Below, one piece after another: positions 8,074 to 17,225 of a stretch of 64,000 bases of DNA. The stretch lies in NCBI RefSeq assembly GCF_017301615.1, contig NZ_CP059066.1, forward strand, positions 124,001 to 188,000. Direction: 5' to 3'. The notes beneath the pieces are model-generated. The model was not told the DNA's origin and searched no databases. It was given only the letters and a program-made list of their open reading frames with translations. The position numbers were made by a program, and so were the translations under genes. This DNA is from Koleobacter methoxysyntrophicus. Its GTDB lineage: Bacteria > Bacillota > Thermosediminibacteria > Koleobacterales > Koleobacteraceae. Numbering within the stretch: position 1 is the first letter of the stretch; each line of letters starts with the position of its first letter.

Positions 8074-8778
8074 TCACATCCCCATATATGCCTTTTTGAC
8101 CATTTCGCTGTTGAGAAGCTCTTCCCCCGTTCCCGAAGCTACTATCCTCCCTGTCTGGAGGATATAACCCCTATCGGCCATCTCCAGAGCCTCCTGCACC
8201 TTCTGTTCCACCATCAAAACCGTCATACCTCGCCTGCTGATTTCTTTTAGTATATCCATGACCCTATCTACCAGGATCGGCATCAATCCCAGGGACATCT
8301 CATCTACCATAAGGAGTTTTGGCCTTGACATGAGACCTCTGGCAATGGCAAGCATCTGCTGTTCGCCTCCGCTTAAGGTTTCCGCCTTCTGATTTTCCCT
8401 TTCTTTAAGGCGGGGAAATATTTCATAGACCTCATTCAGTGTTTTTTCTATCTGCTCCTCCGAATTTACGGTAAATGCCCCTAAAAGGAGATTATCTCTA
8501 ATAGACATCTTCCCGAATACATGTCTTCCTTCCGGAACATGGGCAATACCTTTTTCGACTATAGTGTGGGCAGGTATATTATCGATTCTTTCCCCCAGAA
8601 ACTCGATTTCCCCTGCCATAGGTTTTAACAGACCGGAGATGGTTTTCAAGATAGTAGTCTTACCGGCTCCATTAGATCCAACTATTGAGACCAGTTCACC
8701 CTCTTTAACCTCAAAGGAAACATCAAAGATAACAGGGACATTGTCATAACCTACTTTAAGATTTTTTACTTTTAGCAT
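8074..8778 (-). CDS. livF: branched-chain amino acid ABC transporter ATPase LivF
   Basis: A 234-residue ABC ATPase with Walker A GSNGAGKTT, signature LSGGEQQML and Walker B LLMVDEMSLGL. The last (MSLGLMP) is characteristic of LivF. It is the last gene of livHMGF on the minus strand and overlaps livG by 23 bases. With LivG it drives uptake through LivHM. Substrates of the family include Leu/Ile/Val, other amino acids, amides and urea; the sequence does not decide. Confidence 0.92.
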   Translation of the reverse strand: MLKVKNLKVGYDNVPVIFDVSFEVKEGELVSIVGSNGAGKTTILKTISGLLKPMAGEIEFLGERIDNIPAHTIVEKGIAHVPEGRHVFGKMSIRDNLLLGAFTVNSEEQIEKTLNEVYEIFPRLKERENQKAETLSGGEQQMLAIARGLMSRPKLLMVDEMSLGLMPILVDRVMDILKEISRRGMTVLMVEQKVQEALEMADRGYILQTGRIVASGTGEELLNSEMVKKAYMGM

Positions 8779-9508
8779 GATACCTCTCCCCTAAATAAGC
8801 TTTTATTACCTCTTCGTTGTTGACAACCTCTTCCGGTCTACCTTCAGCGATCTTTCTGCCGGCATTCAGGACTACAACCCTGTCGGATATGGGCATAATA
8901 GCCTCCATTATGTGTTCCACGATAACCAGGGTGATGCCCTCTTTTTTTAATTGCAGACATAATTCCATTGCTTCCTTTATTTCCGTTTGATTCAAACCGG
9001 CCATAGCCTCATCCAGCATAATCATTTTCGGTTTCGTTGCCAGGGCCCGGGCAATTTCCAGGCGTTTTTTATCTGCTATGGTTAAACTGGCAGCAAGAAC
9101 GTCCTTTTTTTCGGAAAGATGGGTTAATTCCATAACCCCTTCCGCAATTTCTTCCGCCTTTTTCCTGCTGGCTGTATGAAGGAAAGCCCCAGTCATTATA
9201 TTCTCCTGTACGGTCATCCCCTTCAGCGGTTTTACTATCTGAAAGGTTCGCGTTAACCCTAACTGGCATATTTTATAAGGCTTTAAACCGGTTATATCAT
9301 GACACCGGAAGGTTACCTTCCCGGAAGAGGGTTTATAGAATCCTGTTATGCAGTTAAACAGAGTAGTCTTCCCCGCCCCGTTGGGGCCTATAAGGCTTAC
9401 AATTTCTCCCTCGTTTACATAAAAATCTACATTATCATTGGCAACAAGACTGCCGAACTTCATAGTAATACCATTAACCGCAAGCATCGGATTTTCCATA
9501 ATCGACAA
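8756..9508 (-). CDS. livG: branched-chain amino acid ABC transporter ATPase LivG
   Basis: A 250-residue ATPase with Walker A GPNGAGKTTLFNCITGFY and the LivG-type linker TRTFQIVKPLKGMTVQENIM, plus Walker B MIMLDEAMAGLN. The signature loop reads ASLTIADKKR, with SLTIADKK replacing the usual LSYGQQ; this variant occurs in a minority of LivG-type proteins. The start overlaps the end of livM by 35 bases. An internal Met4 is an equally possible start. Confidence 0.9.
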   Translation of the reverse strand: MSIMENPMLAVNGITMKFGSLVANDNVDFYVNEGEIVSLIGPNGAGKTTLFNCITGFYKPSSGKVTFRCHDITGLKPYKICQLGLTRTFQIVKPLKGMTVQENIMTGAFLHTASRKKAEEIAEGVMELTHLSEKKDVLAASLTIADKKRLEIARALATKPKMIMLDEAMAGLNQTEIKEAMELCLQLKKEGITLVIVEHIMEAIMPISDRVVVLNAGRKIAEGRPEEVVNNEEVIKAYLGERYHAKSKKS

Positions 9509-10496
9509 CCCCCTTCCCTCTGCTTCTCCTTCTCACCTTCTCAAAAAACCCTACTATCCCGTTAGGCTGGTAGCATGCTACAATTACTACTAATAGACCG
9601 AAGATTATCAGATCTACACCCTTGCCGGTACCCCCTAAGTTTATCCTGGTATATTCGGAAAGGGGAATCAGGACCGCCGCTCCGATAATAGGCCCGTATA
9701 AAGAGCCGAGGCCGCCGAGAACCGTTAATAGAACTATTTTCATCGATACCGGAAGTGCAAATACCATAAATGGGTCTATATAAAGGAAATACTGGGCATA
9801 GAAGGTCCCGAACAACGCCGTTAAGAAGGCACTTGCCATCATGGCATAGAGTTTATACCGGGTTGTGTTTATCCCAATGGATTCTGCAGCCTCGTGGCTT
9901 TCCCTAATAGCCTTCAGGTAAAATCCCATCTTTGAATTTTCTATCCAGTACGCGATAACCAGAACTAATCCGAACATTATATAAACTATATAAAAGTAAG
10001 GGAGTTTATTTAACGGGTGAAACTGGAAATTTAGCAGGCTTTCATCCATTATGGGCAGAGAAATGCCCGTCGCTCCTTCAACATATTCCCAGCTTACAAA
10101 GATCTGCTGGATAATTTCGGCTATGGCAAGGGTAGCAATGGCGAAATAATGCCCTTTGAGTTTAAAGCAGGGATAGCTGACAGCAGCAGCCACGATAGCA
10201 GCTATAATTCCCCCCAGGAACATCCCTATCCAGGGGTTAACACCGTATCGATACAAAAGGACCGTAGATGTATATGCACCTATTCCAAAAAAGGCAGCAT
10301 GCCCGAATGAAGTTTGACCTGTAAAACCTGTTATTATATTCCATGCTTCGCCGAGGGAGGCAAAAACTACGAACAGGATCAAAATGTTGTGGAAGTTGAT
10401 ATTCCTTACAGCCAGGGGGAGGATTCCGATTAAAACAAATATGCCGAGTAATATCTTCTTTTGGTTGAGATGTTTTAATCTGTCCATGATTACCAC
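9474..10496 (-). CDS. livM: branched-chain amino acid ABC transporter permease LivM
   Basis: A 340-residue membrane protein with the family motif WNIITGFTGQTSFGHAAFFG near residue 52 and the coupling region RESHEAAESIGINTTRYK near residue 200. About nine hydrophobic segments are visible. It pairs with LivH to form the pore. The start overlaps livH by seven bases. The C-terminus ends in a basic tail FFEKVRRRSRGKG. Confidence 0.92.
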   Translation of the reverse strand: MVIMDRLKHLNQKKILLGIFVLIGILPLAVRNINFHNILILFVVFASLGEAWNIITGFTGQTSFGHAAFFGIGAYTSTVLLYRYGVNPWIGMFLGGIIAAIVAAAVSYPCFKLKGHYFAIATLAIAEIIQQIFVSWEYVEGATGISLPIMDESLLNFQFHPLNKLPYFYIVYIMFGLVLVIAYWIENSKMGFYLKAIRESHEAAESIGINTTRYKLYAMMASAFLTALFGTFYAQYFLYIDPFMVFALPVSMKIVLLTVLGGLGSLYGPIIGAAVLIPLSEYTRINLGGTGKGVDLIIFGLLVVIVACYQPNGIVGFFEKVRRRSRGKGVVDYGKSDACG

Positions 10497-11344
10497 CCGA
10501 ATAATCCTTTCGGTCTAACCTGAATTACTATTAAATAAATCAGAAAAACCACTGCATATTTAAACTGGGTGCCTAAATAGAATCCCCCCAGGGCCTCGGC
10601 AAGCCCGATAATAATCCCTCCGTAGAGAGCACCCATTATATTTCCAAACCCCCCTAAAGCAACTATGACAAAGGCAAGCAGGCTGTACAAAGCACCTGAC
10701 TCAGGATGTGTGGGGAAAAAGGTTGACATTAACGCCCCGGCAACACCCACACATGCCCCGGCAATACCGAAGGTTACCGCATAAATCTTTTCAGTGTTTA
10801 TACCCATTAATCTGGCCGTATCCTTGTCAAGGGCAGTAGCCTGAATGGCCCTTCCAGTTCTAGTTTTGGTGATAAAGTAAAATACCGCAGTGGTCATAAG
10901 GATACTGCCGACAGATGCAACTACCTGAGGCATTCCGAGGACAATAGGGCCTAAAACCAGCTTTTTATCACCTACTATAGTTTCATTAATAAAGCGATAA
11001 TTGGGAGACCATAAGAACTGGGCCATATTCCGTAAAAACAGACTCAATCCGAAGGTAGCCAGTAATGCTGTTAATCCCGGCGCATCTATAACCCTCTTTA
11101 TTATTATTTTATAAGTTATAAATCCCATTAGAAAGATAAGGGCTGTTGCAACAGGTAAAGATAAAAGAGGGTCAATACTGAACAGGCTGTACATCCAGAA
11201 GGCTGTATACATGCTCAGCATTAAAAATTCGCCGTGGGCGAAATTGATTATATCCATAACACCCCATACCAGGGTCAGGCCTACGGCTACCAGGGCGTAA
11301 ATAAAACCCATCAAAATCCCGCTTGCTATAACCTGAAGTAACAC
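10490..11344 (-). CDS. livH: branched-chain amino acid ABC transporter permease LivH
   Basis: A 284-residue permease with the LivH hallmark GLTLVWGVMDIINFAHGEFLML near residues 23-44 (given in part), the coupling segment ATALDKDTARLMGIN near 170, and VIVALGGFGNIMGALYGG. About eight transmembrane segments. It is the first gene of the livHMGF block and lies 352 bases after livK, the gap holding a dispersed repeat and a terminator. Confidence 0.92.
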   Translation of the reverse strand: MLLQVIASGILMGFIYALVAVGLTLVWGVMDIINFAHGEFLMLSMYTAFWMYSLFSIDPLLSLPVATALIFLMGFITYKIIIKRVIDAPGLTALLATFGLSLFLRNMAQFLWSPNYRFINETIVGDKKLVLGPIVLGMPQVVASVGSILMTTAVFYFITKTRTGRAIQATALDKDTARLMGINTEKIYAVTFGIAGACVGVAGALMSTFFPTHPESGALYSLLAFVIVALGGFGNIMGALYGGIIIGLAEALGGFYLGTQFKYAVVFLIYLIVIQVRPKGLFGW

Positions 11345-11373
11345 AAACCACCTCTCCTTTCTCTGAATATTTT

Positions 11374-11567
11374 GCTATATGACTATTCCTTTAGCTCAGG
11401 AAGGATTAAATGGCATCCCTTCGCTTGCTGTTCGCACCGCTCTTAGCTCCGCTCACTTTGAAATTTGGTTCTTCACCATCCATGGCTTCGAGCCAAATTA
11501 ACAGTCGCCTATGTGTTTGCCATTTATTCAAACTAGACTTGCCGTATCCTGAGTAAAGTATATAGCC
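11374..11567 (-). repeat. dispersed 194-base repeat, copy 1
   Basis: The complement of this stretch matches 63575-63768 at roughly four bases in five along its full length. Shared blocks include CTCAGGATACGGCAAGT, GCGACTGTTAATTTGGCTCG, GTGAGCGGAGC and GGGATGCCATTT. Both ends carry an imperfect inverted repeat of the type CTATAT...RCTCAGG. A central stem AATTTGGCTC/GARCCAAATT encloses a second hairpin. No coding frame is conserved between copies. It splits livK from livH. Confidence 0.8.
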
Positions 11568-11652
11568 ATTTTTTGCTGTATTGTTATTTAGATGGTAACT
11601 GTAACTTTATGTTAAATTTGACCCCGCACAATCCCGTACAATAATGAAGATT

Positions 11653-11680
11653 AAAGGCTTAACCCATCAGTTAAGCCTTT
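11653..11680 (-). terminator. terminator after livK
   Basis: AAAGGCTTAAC and GTTAAGCCTTT around CCATCA, 17 bases past the livK stop. It would cap livK transcripts and reduce livHMGF levels relative to the binding protein, a usual arrangement for ABC importers. Confidence 0.75.
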
Positions 11681-11696
11681 AATCCCAGTTAAAAAG

Positions 11697-13001
11697 TTAC
11701 CTCTCGCTCCATGCCGGGAATGCGGGTTTCGGTTCTGCTGTCTGGAATTCCTCCGGCCAAACCGCTTCATATACGCCATTCTGAAGTTGAACCATAACAG
11801 AGGCGGAATATTTATTTTGACCGTTTTCAGCAAACTGTATCTTGCCTGATACGAAATACGGTGCATAGAATTCCTTGGTCTTTATAACGTCCATTATCTT
11901 CTGCGGGTCAGTGCTGCCCGCTTCATTGATGGCATCGGCAATTACCATAGCTGATGCGAAGTCCTCAAGGGATGGCCCGTCAAAATCTACCCCCGATTTA
12001 GCTTTATAGATCTCATTTATCTTATTCAGGGCATCCATTTTATCGAAAAGGGCAGATGTGCATGCATTTGAACCGGAGAAATAGTCTGCATCCTTACCCA
12101 GGTTAACAACAAACTGGGGGTCCTGGAAGCCGCCGCAGTAATTTAAAACAGCCTTCGGAACCACATTGGATTCCTTGTACTTCTTAACAAACTGGGTAAT
12201 ATCCCCTATATATGATGCATGGAATATGGCATCGGGGTTTTTAGCCTTTACTTTCTGAACCTCTGTATCCACATTCGATACATTTGTAGGGTATTTCACA
12301 TCGACAACCAGTTCAAAACCCTCTGCCTCGTATTTTTCTTTTAACCACTTGCGGACCATTTCTGCAGCATGGACACCGTACTCGTTATCGATGTAAACAA
12401 CCCCTATGGTCTTGATATCGGCATTATATTTCTCATTTAAGTACTTCAGATATTCAAAGAAGAACTCAGTTTCCATATCATCATTGGGTGCGATCCTTGT
12501 AAACCATTTCAGCCCCCTCTCCGTCAGGGCAGCGGAGCTGGAAGACCCTGCAACAAACGGTATCCTGAAGCTTTCAGCCACCTGGCTTGCGGGTTTTGTT
12601 GCTGAACTGTGGTAGCAGCCGATTAAGCCTACAACCTTTTCATTCTGGATTAAACGCTCTGCTTCAGAACGGGCGACTTCAGGATTGGCCTGGTGGTCGG
12701 CAAAGATGAATTCTATTTTTGCACCACCCAAATTCGGCAATCCGGCACTCTTGGCAAGGGGCACATCTATTTCCGGATGTTCGCCATTGATAATTTCCTC
12801 GGCGGTTTCTATGGCATATTTTAGTTTAACCCCCGTCGATGCCGCCGGACCCGTCAACGGGAAAATAGCACCGACCTTAACGACTTCCACCTTTTCAGAT
12901 TCGGCCGGTTTTGCTGGTTCCTCCTTTTTGCCGCATCCTACAGCTAGTAGGGCTACCGAAACAATAGCCACTATAAGGATGCTTAAAACCTTTCTCTTCA
13001 T
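11697..13001 (-). CDS. livK: branched-chain amino acid type substrate-binding lipoprotein LivK
   Basis: A 434-residue periplasmic-binding protein of the leucine-binding class. Signal peptide 1-22 ends in the lipobox LAVGC with Cys23, then a Glu/Pro/Lys linker. The mature part opens VKVGAIFPLTGPAAS and has FADHQANPEVARSEAERLI and GCYHSSATKPAS, normal for type I binding proteins. It delivers ligand to LivHMGF; the ligand cannot be fixed. The 434-residue length and the insert HPEIDVPLAKSAGLPNLGG fit a subfamily annotated for amino acids and amides. Confidence 0.92.
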   Translation of the reverse strand: MKRKVLSILIVAIVSVALLAVGCGKKEEPAKPAESEKVEVVKVGAIFPLTGPAASTGVKLKYAIETAEEIINGEHPEIDVPLAKSAGLPNLGGAKIEFIFADHQANPEVARSEAERLIQNEKVVGLIGCYHSSATKPASQVAESFRIPFVAGSSSSAALTERGLKWFTRIAPNDDMETEFFFEYLKYLNEKYNADIKTIGVVYIDNEYGVHAAEMVRKWLKEKYEAEGFELVVDVKYPTNVSNVDTEVQKVKAKNPDAIFHASYIGDITQFVKKYKESNVVPKAVLNYCGGFQDPQFVVNLGKDADYFSGSNACTSALFDKMDALNKINEIYKAKSGVDFDGPSLEDFASAMVIADAINEAGSTDPQKIMDVIKTKEFYAPYFVSGKIQFAENGQNKYSASVMVQLQNGVYEAVWPEEFQTAEPKPAFPAWSER

Positions 13002-13185
13002 TAAAATTCCCCCCTTAAGATTTTTACTTTCTCCGGCTGCCAGGTTTTTACATAAAACTGGAGAATAATTTCTGTATATTTATAATTCTAGGTAAAATCT
13101 GATTCTCCTCCATTTTAGCTGAAAACTGTTCATGTTATATTTTGCTACTCATATTTTTAATCGAATCCGGTTAATTATATCGTAT

Positions 13186-15096
13186 CTATCTGCTGCTGTA
13201 AAACCTCCCATGGTTTTCAATAATGTGCGCTGCAAGGCAGAAGGCCTCTCCCCTTTTAAGCCGGCTCTTACCCCGGGTTCTTTCAATAAATTCCTCATTA
13301 ATAAAACCCTTTTCCACAGCTTTTTTATAATGCCCGCCTTCTGCTGGCCTTTCACCGTAAACGGTCAGTATAAATTCGGCTGCCCGTTCTTTGGTTAGAA
13401 TCCTGTCTTCAGCTATGTAATACATCTGTCTCAACCGTTCAATATCGTAATTTGCAGGATTCGACCTCTGGATCCCGTTTGATAATAAATTAATAAAGGC
13501 CTTCTCATTTATCGGCTCTTCCAGCCGGAAACTATTAGAATACCCTCCTCCTATTAGGCCCCATTCCAATAATGTCCGTACCGACGGATAACTCCAGTGT
13601 TTCGTGTTCGGGTTGATAATTTCAAAGGGATAGAATTTTGCCCCCTGGTTTAGCAGTATCTGCTGGACTTCCTTCATAGCGTTTTCATCTTTCGGTATAT
13701 CCCTGAAAGAAATCCCCCTGTCAATGGAATATTTTGCAGCTGCTCCGGCAGCTTCCCCTAGTGTCATCCCAATCGGAATAACCCTGGCACTCCCTGCAGC
13801 CAGAGAAGTATATGAGGCCGACCTGCCGACAACAAGGAGGTTTTCCACCTTTAAAGGCACCATAACCCTGAAGGGTATGCTGTACTGGACCGGCTGCCCT
13901 ATCACAAAGCCGTAATCGCCAGGGCTCGTTGCCTGAATATCTACCGCATAGGAACCTATTCCGATCCTGTCATGGAAATCCCTATTTTCGAGCACATCGT
14001 GAATTGTCAGCTGGTATTCCCCTATAATATGCCTGGTCTCCCTTATATAAAGTTCCGGGGGGAAATCCTTAATTCGTGCTTCCTCAAAACCGGGGAAGTT
14101 TTCCCTTAAAAAATTCAGTATATGATAGGTCTCCCTTTTCCCCCGTTCCATCCCATCCTCAATGGATTCGGGGTCCAGGCCGTCTACCCCAAAGATCTGA
14201 AGGGCATTTATAAGGATAGAACCGTCCTTCTGCCTCCCTATATTTAACCCCCTCAACCGGGTAGTTTTATCTTTCGGCTGGTACATCTTCCCTATTTTGT
14301 CAAAGCCCCATGCAGCAACCTGATTCCCCTTGGCATACCCGAATTTTCTAGATTTAACCGTATCTAGGATTCTATCCCAATTTACATTCTCCAGATGTAT
14401 CATAAGGGTTGCCGCCATCTTCCGGTCCCTTAACCCTATGTCTTCATGACCGATAGTATACGGCACACCGCTGGCAGCGGCCACATCGGCATCCTGGGTT
14501 GCATCTATTATCCTTTTGCCGTAGTAATTATGGTAGATTCCCTCAATTTTTACCCGGACCCCCTTTATCGTCACCCCATCATTTTCCATTATAGGTGCGA
14601 TAAATTCAGCATTCAGCAGGAGGTCTATATTTTCTTCTTGCGATACCATATCTAAAAAGACCTGTTTTGCATGTTCTACATCAAAGGCATCTCCCCCGAC
14701 AGCTTTATAGAATTCAAGAAAAATGCCGTGGTTAGCTATTTTCTTATCTTTATCATAGTTAATGTCAATAAAATTTAACATCCCGTAAGTCATCAGCCCG
14801 CCTAACCCGTCCCTCTTTTCAACCAAAAGGGTTTTAGCCCCGTTCCTTGCAGCAGAAACTGCAGCTGCCACCCCTTCCGGTTCTCCACCCACCACTATAA
14901 CATCATAAACTTCATCTTTGTGGTCAATTATCTCCTTTTTGTCCTGACCCTCGACCTGCTCCGAGGGCTTCCCTTCATTGGTAGAACCCTGATTCGTTAT
15001 GGGACCTGTTGTAAATGTGCATGACAGGCTCAACAATAATATCAGTATTAATAGACTTAAGGCAAACAAATCCTGCCATTTCCGAAACCCTTTCAA
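13186..15096 (-). CDS. FAD-dependent oxidoreductase lipoprotein with SLH-like C-terminus
   Basis: A 636-residue protein. Residues 1-25 are a signal with lipobox ending at Cys26 (LSLSC). A linker leads to an FAD_oxidored-type domain with dinucleotide fold VIVVGGEPEGVAAAVSAAR near 66-84 and a later FAD motif GRSASYTSLAAGSARVIPIG. The last 140 residues contain two stretches resembling S-layer homology repeats (HWSYPSVRTLLEWGLIGG and YKKAVEKGFI). So it is probably an exported, surface-held flavoenzyme. The substrate is unknown. TTG at 15096 follows GGAGTGA. It stands between liv and psd with no obvious operon partners. Confidence 0.75.
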   Translation of the reverse strand: MKGFRKWQDLFALSLLILILLLSLSCTFTTGPITNQGSTNEGKPSEQVEGQDKKEIIDHKDEVYDVIVVGGEPEGVAAAVSAARNGAKTLLVEKRDGLGGLMTYGMLNFIDINYDKDKKIANHGIFLEFYKAVGGDAFDVEHAKQVFLDMVSQEENIDLLLNAEFIAPIMENDGVTIKGVRVKIEGIYHNYYGKRIIDATQDADVAAASGVPYTIGHEDIGLRDRKMAATLMIHLENVNWDRILDTVKSRKFGYAKGNQVAAWGFDKIGKMYQPKDKTTRLRGLNIGRQKDGSILINALQIFGVDGLDPESIEDGMERGKRETYHILNFLRENFPGFEEARIKDFPPELYIRETRHIIGEYQLTIHDVLENRDFHDRIGIGSYAVDIQATSPGDYGFVIGQPVQYSIPFRVMVPLKVENLLVVGRSASYTSLAAGSARVIPIGMTLGEAAGAAAKYSIDRGISFRDIPKDENAMKEVQQILLNQGAKFYPFEIINPNTKHWSYPSVRTLLEWGLIGGGYSNSFRLEEPINEKAFINLLSNGIQRSNPANYDIERLRQMYYIAEDRILTKERAAEFILTVYGERPAEGGHYKKAVEKGFINEEFIERTRGKSRLKRGEAFCLAAHIIENHGRFYSSR

Positions 15097-15425
15097 CGAC
15101 TATCACTCCATTCCTTTAAGTTTAGGAACATGTCCAACCCATAATAGAATTACATAAAAATCTTTATTTATTACATCCTGTTCTTAAGCCGTCTAATATT
15201 CGAAATATATAATTCTACGGCTTCGGAAAAATCCCTTTTAGAAAACGTTCCTGTAATAGTATTGTAATATTAACATATAATCCTCACTGTTAAAGTATTC
15301 TATCCCTTTTGTACTTCTCTGCTGCCCTCCTATCTTTAAAAAATTCATCTTTCCTGCCGGGCAAAAAAAGTTTATAATTATTATAAACCTACTTTCTAAT
15401 AATTTTCTAATAATCGGAGGTAACA
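15097..15425. other. intergenic region between divergent FAD lipoprotein and psd
   Basis: No gene is visible in these 329 bases. A perfect palindrome GTTTATAAT-T-ATTATAAAC lies at 15370-15388 and contains TATAAT; no good -35 is placed 17 bases before it. GGAGG at 15417-15421 serves psd. Confidence 0.4.
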
Positions 15426-16073
15426 ATGGAAAAAAAGACACTTTCTTTTGCAAGAGAAAGCTTCCCTTATATCTTTGTTCTCATTGTAATAAGCATTGTG
15501 TTCAGAATGTTAAATCCCCTCTTAAGCTTTATTCCTCTTATCTTAGCAGCCTTTGTTTTGTTTTTCTTCAGGGATCCGTATAGGGAAATCCCCCAATCAA
15601 AAAATTCAATAGTGTCACCGGCAGACGGCAGGATTATTAATATACAGGATATATATGATAATGTGTTCCTTAAAGGAAAGGGAAGGAAAATCAGCATTTT
15701 CTTATCTATTTTTGACGTTCATATCAACAGAAGCCCTATTCATGGAAGGGTTTCATTTAAAAAGTACGTGCCCGGAAGGTTCCTGGCCGCCTATGACAAA
15801 AGGGCTTCCGTTGAAAATGAGAGGAATTATATAGGGATAGAAAATGACAGGCTGAGGGTTCTTGTAACCCAGATTGCCGGTTTTATTGCCAGAAGAATAG
15901 TGTGCTATATTAATATAAACGATACCCTGGAAAAAGGGGAAAAATTAGGATTGATAAAATTCGGTTCCTGCACGGAAATCGTGCTGCCCGAAAACGTGGA
16001 AGTGCTGGTAAATGTGGGGGATAAAGTCAAAGGGGGAGAAACTATTCTGGGGAGGTTGAATGATGAAAATTAG
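15426..16073 (+). CDS. psd: phosphatidylserine decarboxylase proenzyme
   Basis: A 215-residue short-form enzyme. Two hydrophobic segments lie at 13-28 and 31-48. Core motifs: SPADG at 64-68, FDVHINRSP at 96-104, and Gly180-Ser181 in KFGSCTEIVLP. Here the protein should cut itself, Ser181 becoming the pyruvoyl group; the usual LGST is FGSC in this copy. It converts phosphatidylserine to phosphatidylethanolamine at the membrane. It overlaps pssA, the preceding pathway step, by 14 bases. Confidence 0.92.
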   Translation: MEKKTLSFARESFPYIFVLIVISIVFRMLNPLLSFIPLILAAFVLFFFRDPYREIPQSKNSIVSPADGRIINIQDIYDNVFLKGKGRKISIFLSIFDVHINRSPIHGRVSFKKYVPGRFLAAYDKRASVENERNYIGIENDRLRVLVTQIAGFIARRIVCYININDTLEKGEKLGLIKFGSCTEIVLPENVEVLVNVGDKVKGGETILGRLNDEN

Positions 16074-16767
16074 GTGCTGGATTCCCAATATATTTACTTT
16101 AGGCAACTTGGTGCTTGGGTTCACATCAATAACCTTTATTGTAGAGGGGAATTATAATACTTCGGCCTTATTAATTTTATTTGCCATGGTTTTGGATGGC
16201 CTTGACGGAAGGGTTGCCAGAAAATTCAGGGTAAACAGTGATCTGGGTAAAGAACTGGATTCCCTGTGTGACCTCGTATCTTTCGGTATTGTCCCGGCCC
16301 TTTTGATCTACCAGATGAGTTTTAAAAACTTCGGCATTTTTGGGCTTCTGGCTGCCGTGATATTCCCTGTATGTGGAGCATTTAGATTAGCGAGATTTAA
16401 TCTGCAGAAGTCACTGGGCTATTTTACAGGTCTTCCAATAACGGTAGCCGGTGGTACCGTTATCTCTATGGTTTTAAGCGACAAAAACCTGGATATGCCC
16501 GTATATATACCGGTAATTCTGGGTTTATCGGCATTAATGATAAGTAATATTAAATACCCGAATTTTAAAGGGGTTTCCAGGGCACAGGGTTTAAAGCTTT
16601 TTGCCCTTGCTTCCCTTACTGCCCTAATTATCGCCTTTAAATCGAATCCGGGGCAGATGATTTTCCTCTACCATGCAGGGTATGTTCTTTCGGGTATTGT
16701 AATGCTTATACTGAAGCAGGCTGAAGGTAGATTAAACCCCATTGTAGAGAGAATTATTGGAAAGTAA
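16060..16767 (+). CDS. pssA: CDP-diacylglycerol-serine O-phosphatidyltransferase
   Basis: A 235-residue membrane enzyme with the complete CDP-alcohol phosphotransferase motif D46-x2-DG-x2-AR-x8-G63-x3-D67-x3-D71, read as DGLDGRVARKF followed by DLGKELDSLCD. It makes phosphatidylserine from CDP-diacylglycerol and serine. About seven hydrophobic segments. ATG at 16060 or 16063 both suit the GGGAGG site. With psd it forms a two-gene phosphatidylethanolamine unit. Confidence 0.93.
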   Translation: MMKIRCWIPNIFTLGNLVLGFTSITFIVEGNYNTSALLILFAMVLDGLDGRVARKFRVNSDLGKELDSLCDLVSFGIVPALLIYQMSFKNFGIFGLLAAVIFPVCGAFRLARFNLQKSLGYFTGLPITVAGGTVISMVLSDKNLDMPVYIPVILGLSALMISNIKYPNFKGVSRAQGLKLFALASLTALIIAFKSNPGQMIFLYHAGYVLSGIVMLILKQAEGRLNPIVERIIGK

Positions 16768-16855
16768 AACTGTGGCATCTAGCCCGCTATCAGAGCGGAT
16801 AAGAGGTATCCTTGCCCTTATATCGAAGACCTATTTGGTAATCAACAATGAGCAA

Positions 16856-16939
16856 TCATAAACGGGCTATTATAAGAGCATCTTTATCACCACCTTGAGC
16901 TTTGAATATGAGTTTTTTAAGCTTTTGTTTTTTTGCCAT
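16856..16939 (-). pseudogene. duplicated, truncated head of the sigma region-2-like gene
   Basis: A 27-codon frame (MAKKQKLKKLIFKAQGGDKDAL, then divergent) that copies the first 22 codons of the gene at 19439-19699. The leader and its ribosome site GGGTGATAATT are also copied. After codon 22 similarity stops, marking a deletion or recombination point. Direct duplication with part of the riboswitch terminator region. Confidence 0.75.
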
Positions 16940-17052
16940 AATTATCACCCTTTTTTATAATATTTTCCCTATTTTTAAAAAAGTCAAAAAAGACCTGCTA
17001 TTGCGAAGATTGCAGGTCGTAATCTATAAACACCTGTAGTAGCAGCAAAGCT
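16873..17052. repeat. direct repeat, copy 1 of the riboswitch-tail/gene-head duplication
   Basis: Matches 19633-19812 in the same orientation. It contains the gene head, a T-rich stretch and a terminator hairpin GACCTGC/GCAGGTC (16992-17018), which on the minus strand is followed by six T. The aptamer half of the c-di-GMP switch is not recognisable upstream here. The remainder of 16768-17225 holds no gene I can support. Confidence 0.7.
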
Positions 17053-17225
17053 GTTGGAACAACTGATTGATTCCTGGGTACAACCGGTGGTTTTAGGTAT
17101 GAACTTCGGGAGAATGATGACATAATATAATAAAACATAATATAATTAAGTACAGAGTAGAGGAAATAAGTTGCCTATTTAAAGCCTTAAATTTTGATAA
17201 CAAATAATTGAAGGAGAGATTTTTA

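Noticed and set aside
17040-17110. Second c-di-GMP aptamer upstream of the duplicated gene head
   Set aside because: CCTAAAACCACCGG is faintly GEMM-like, but the GNRA hairpin and GCAAAGCC block are missing.
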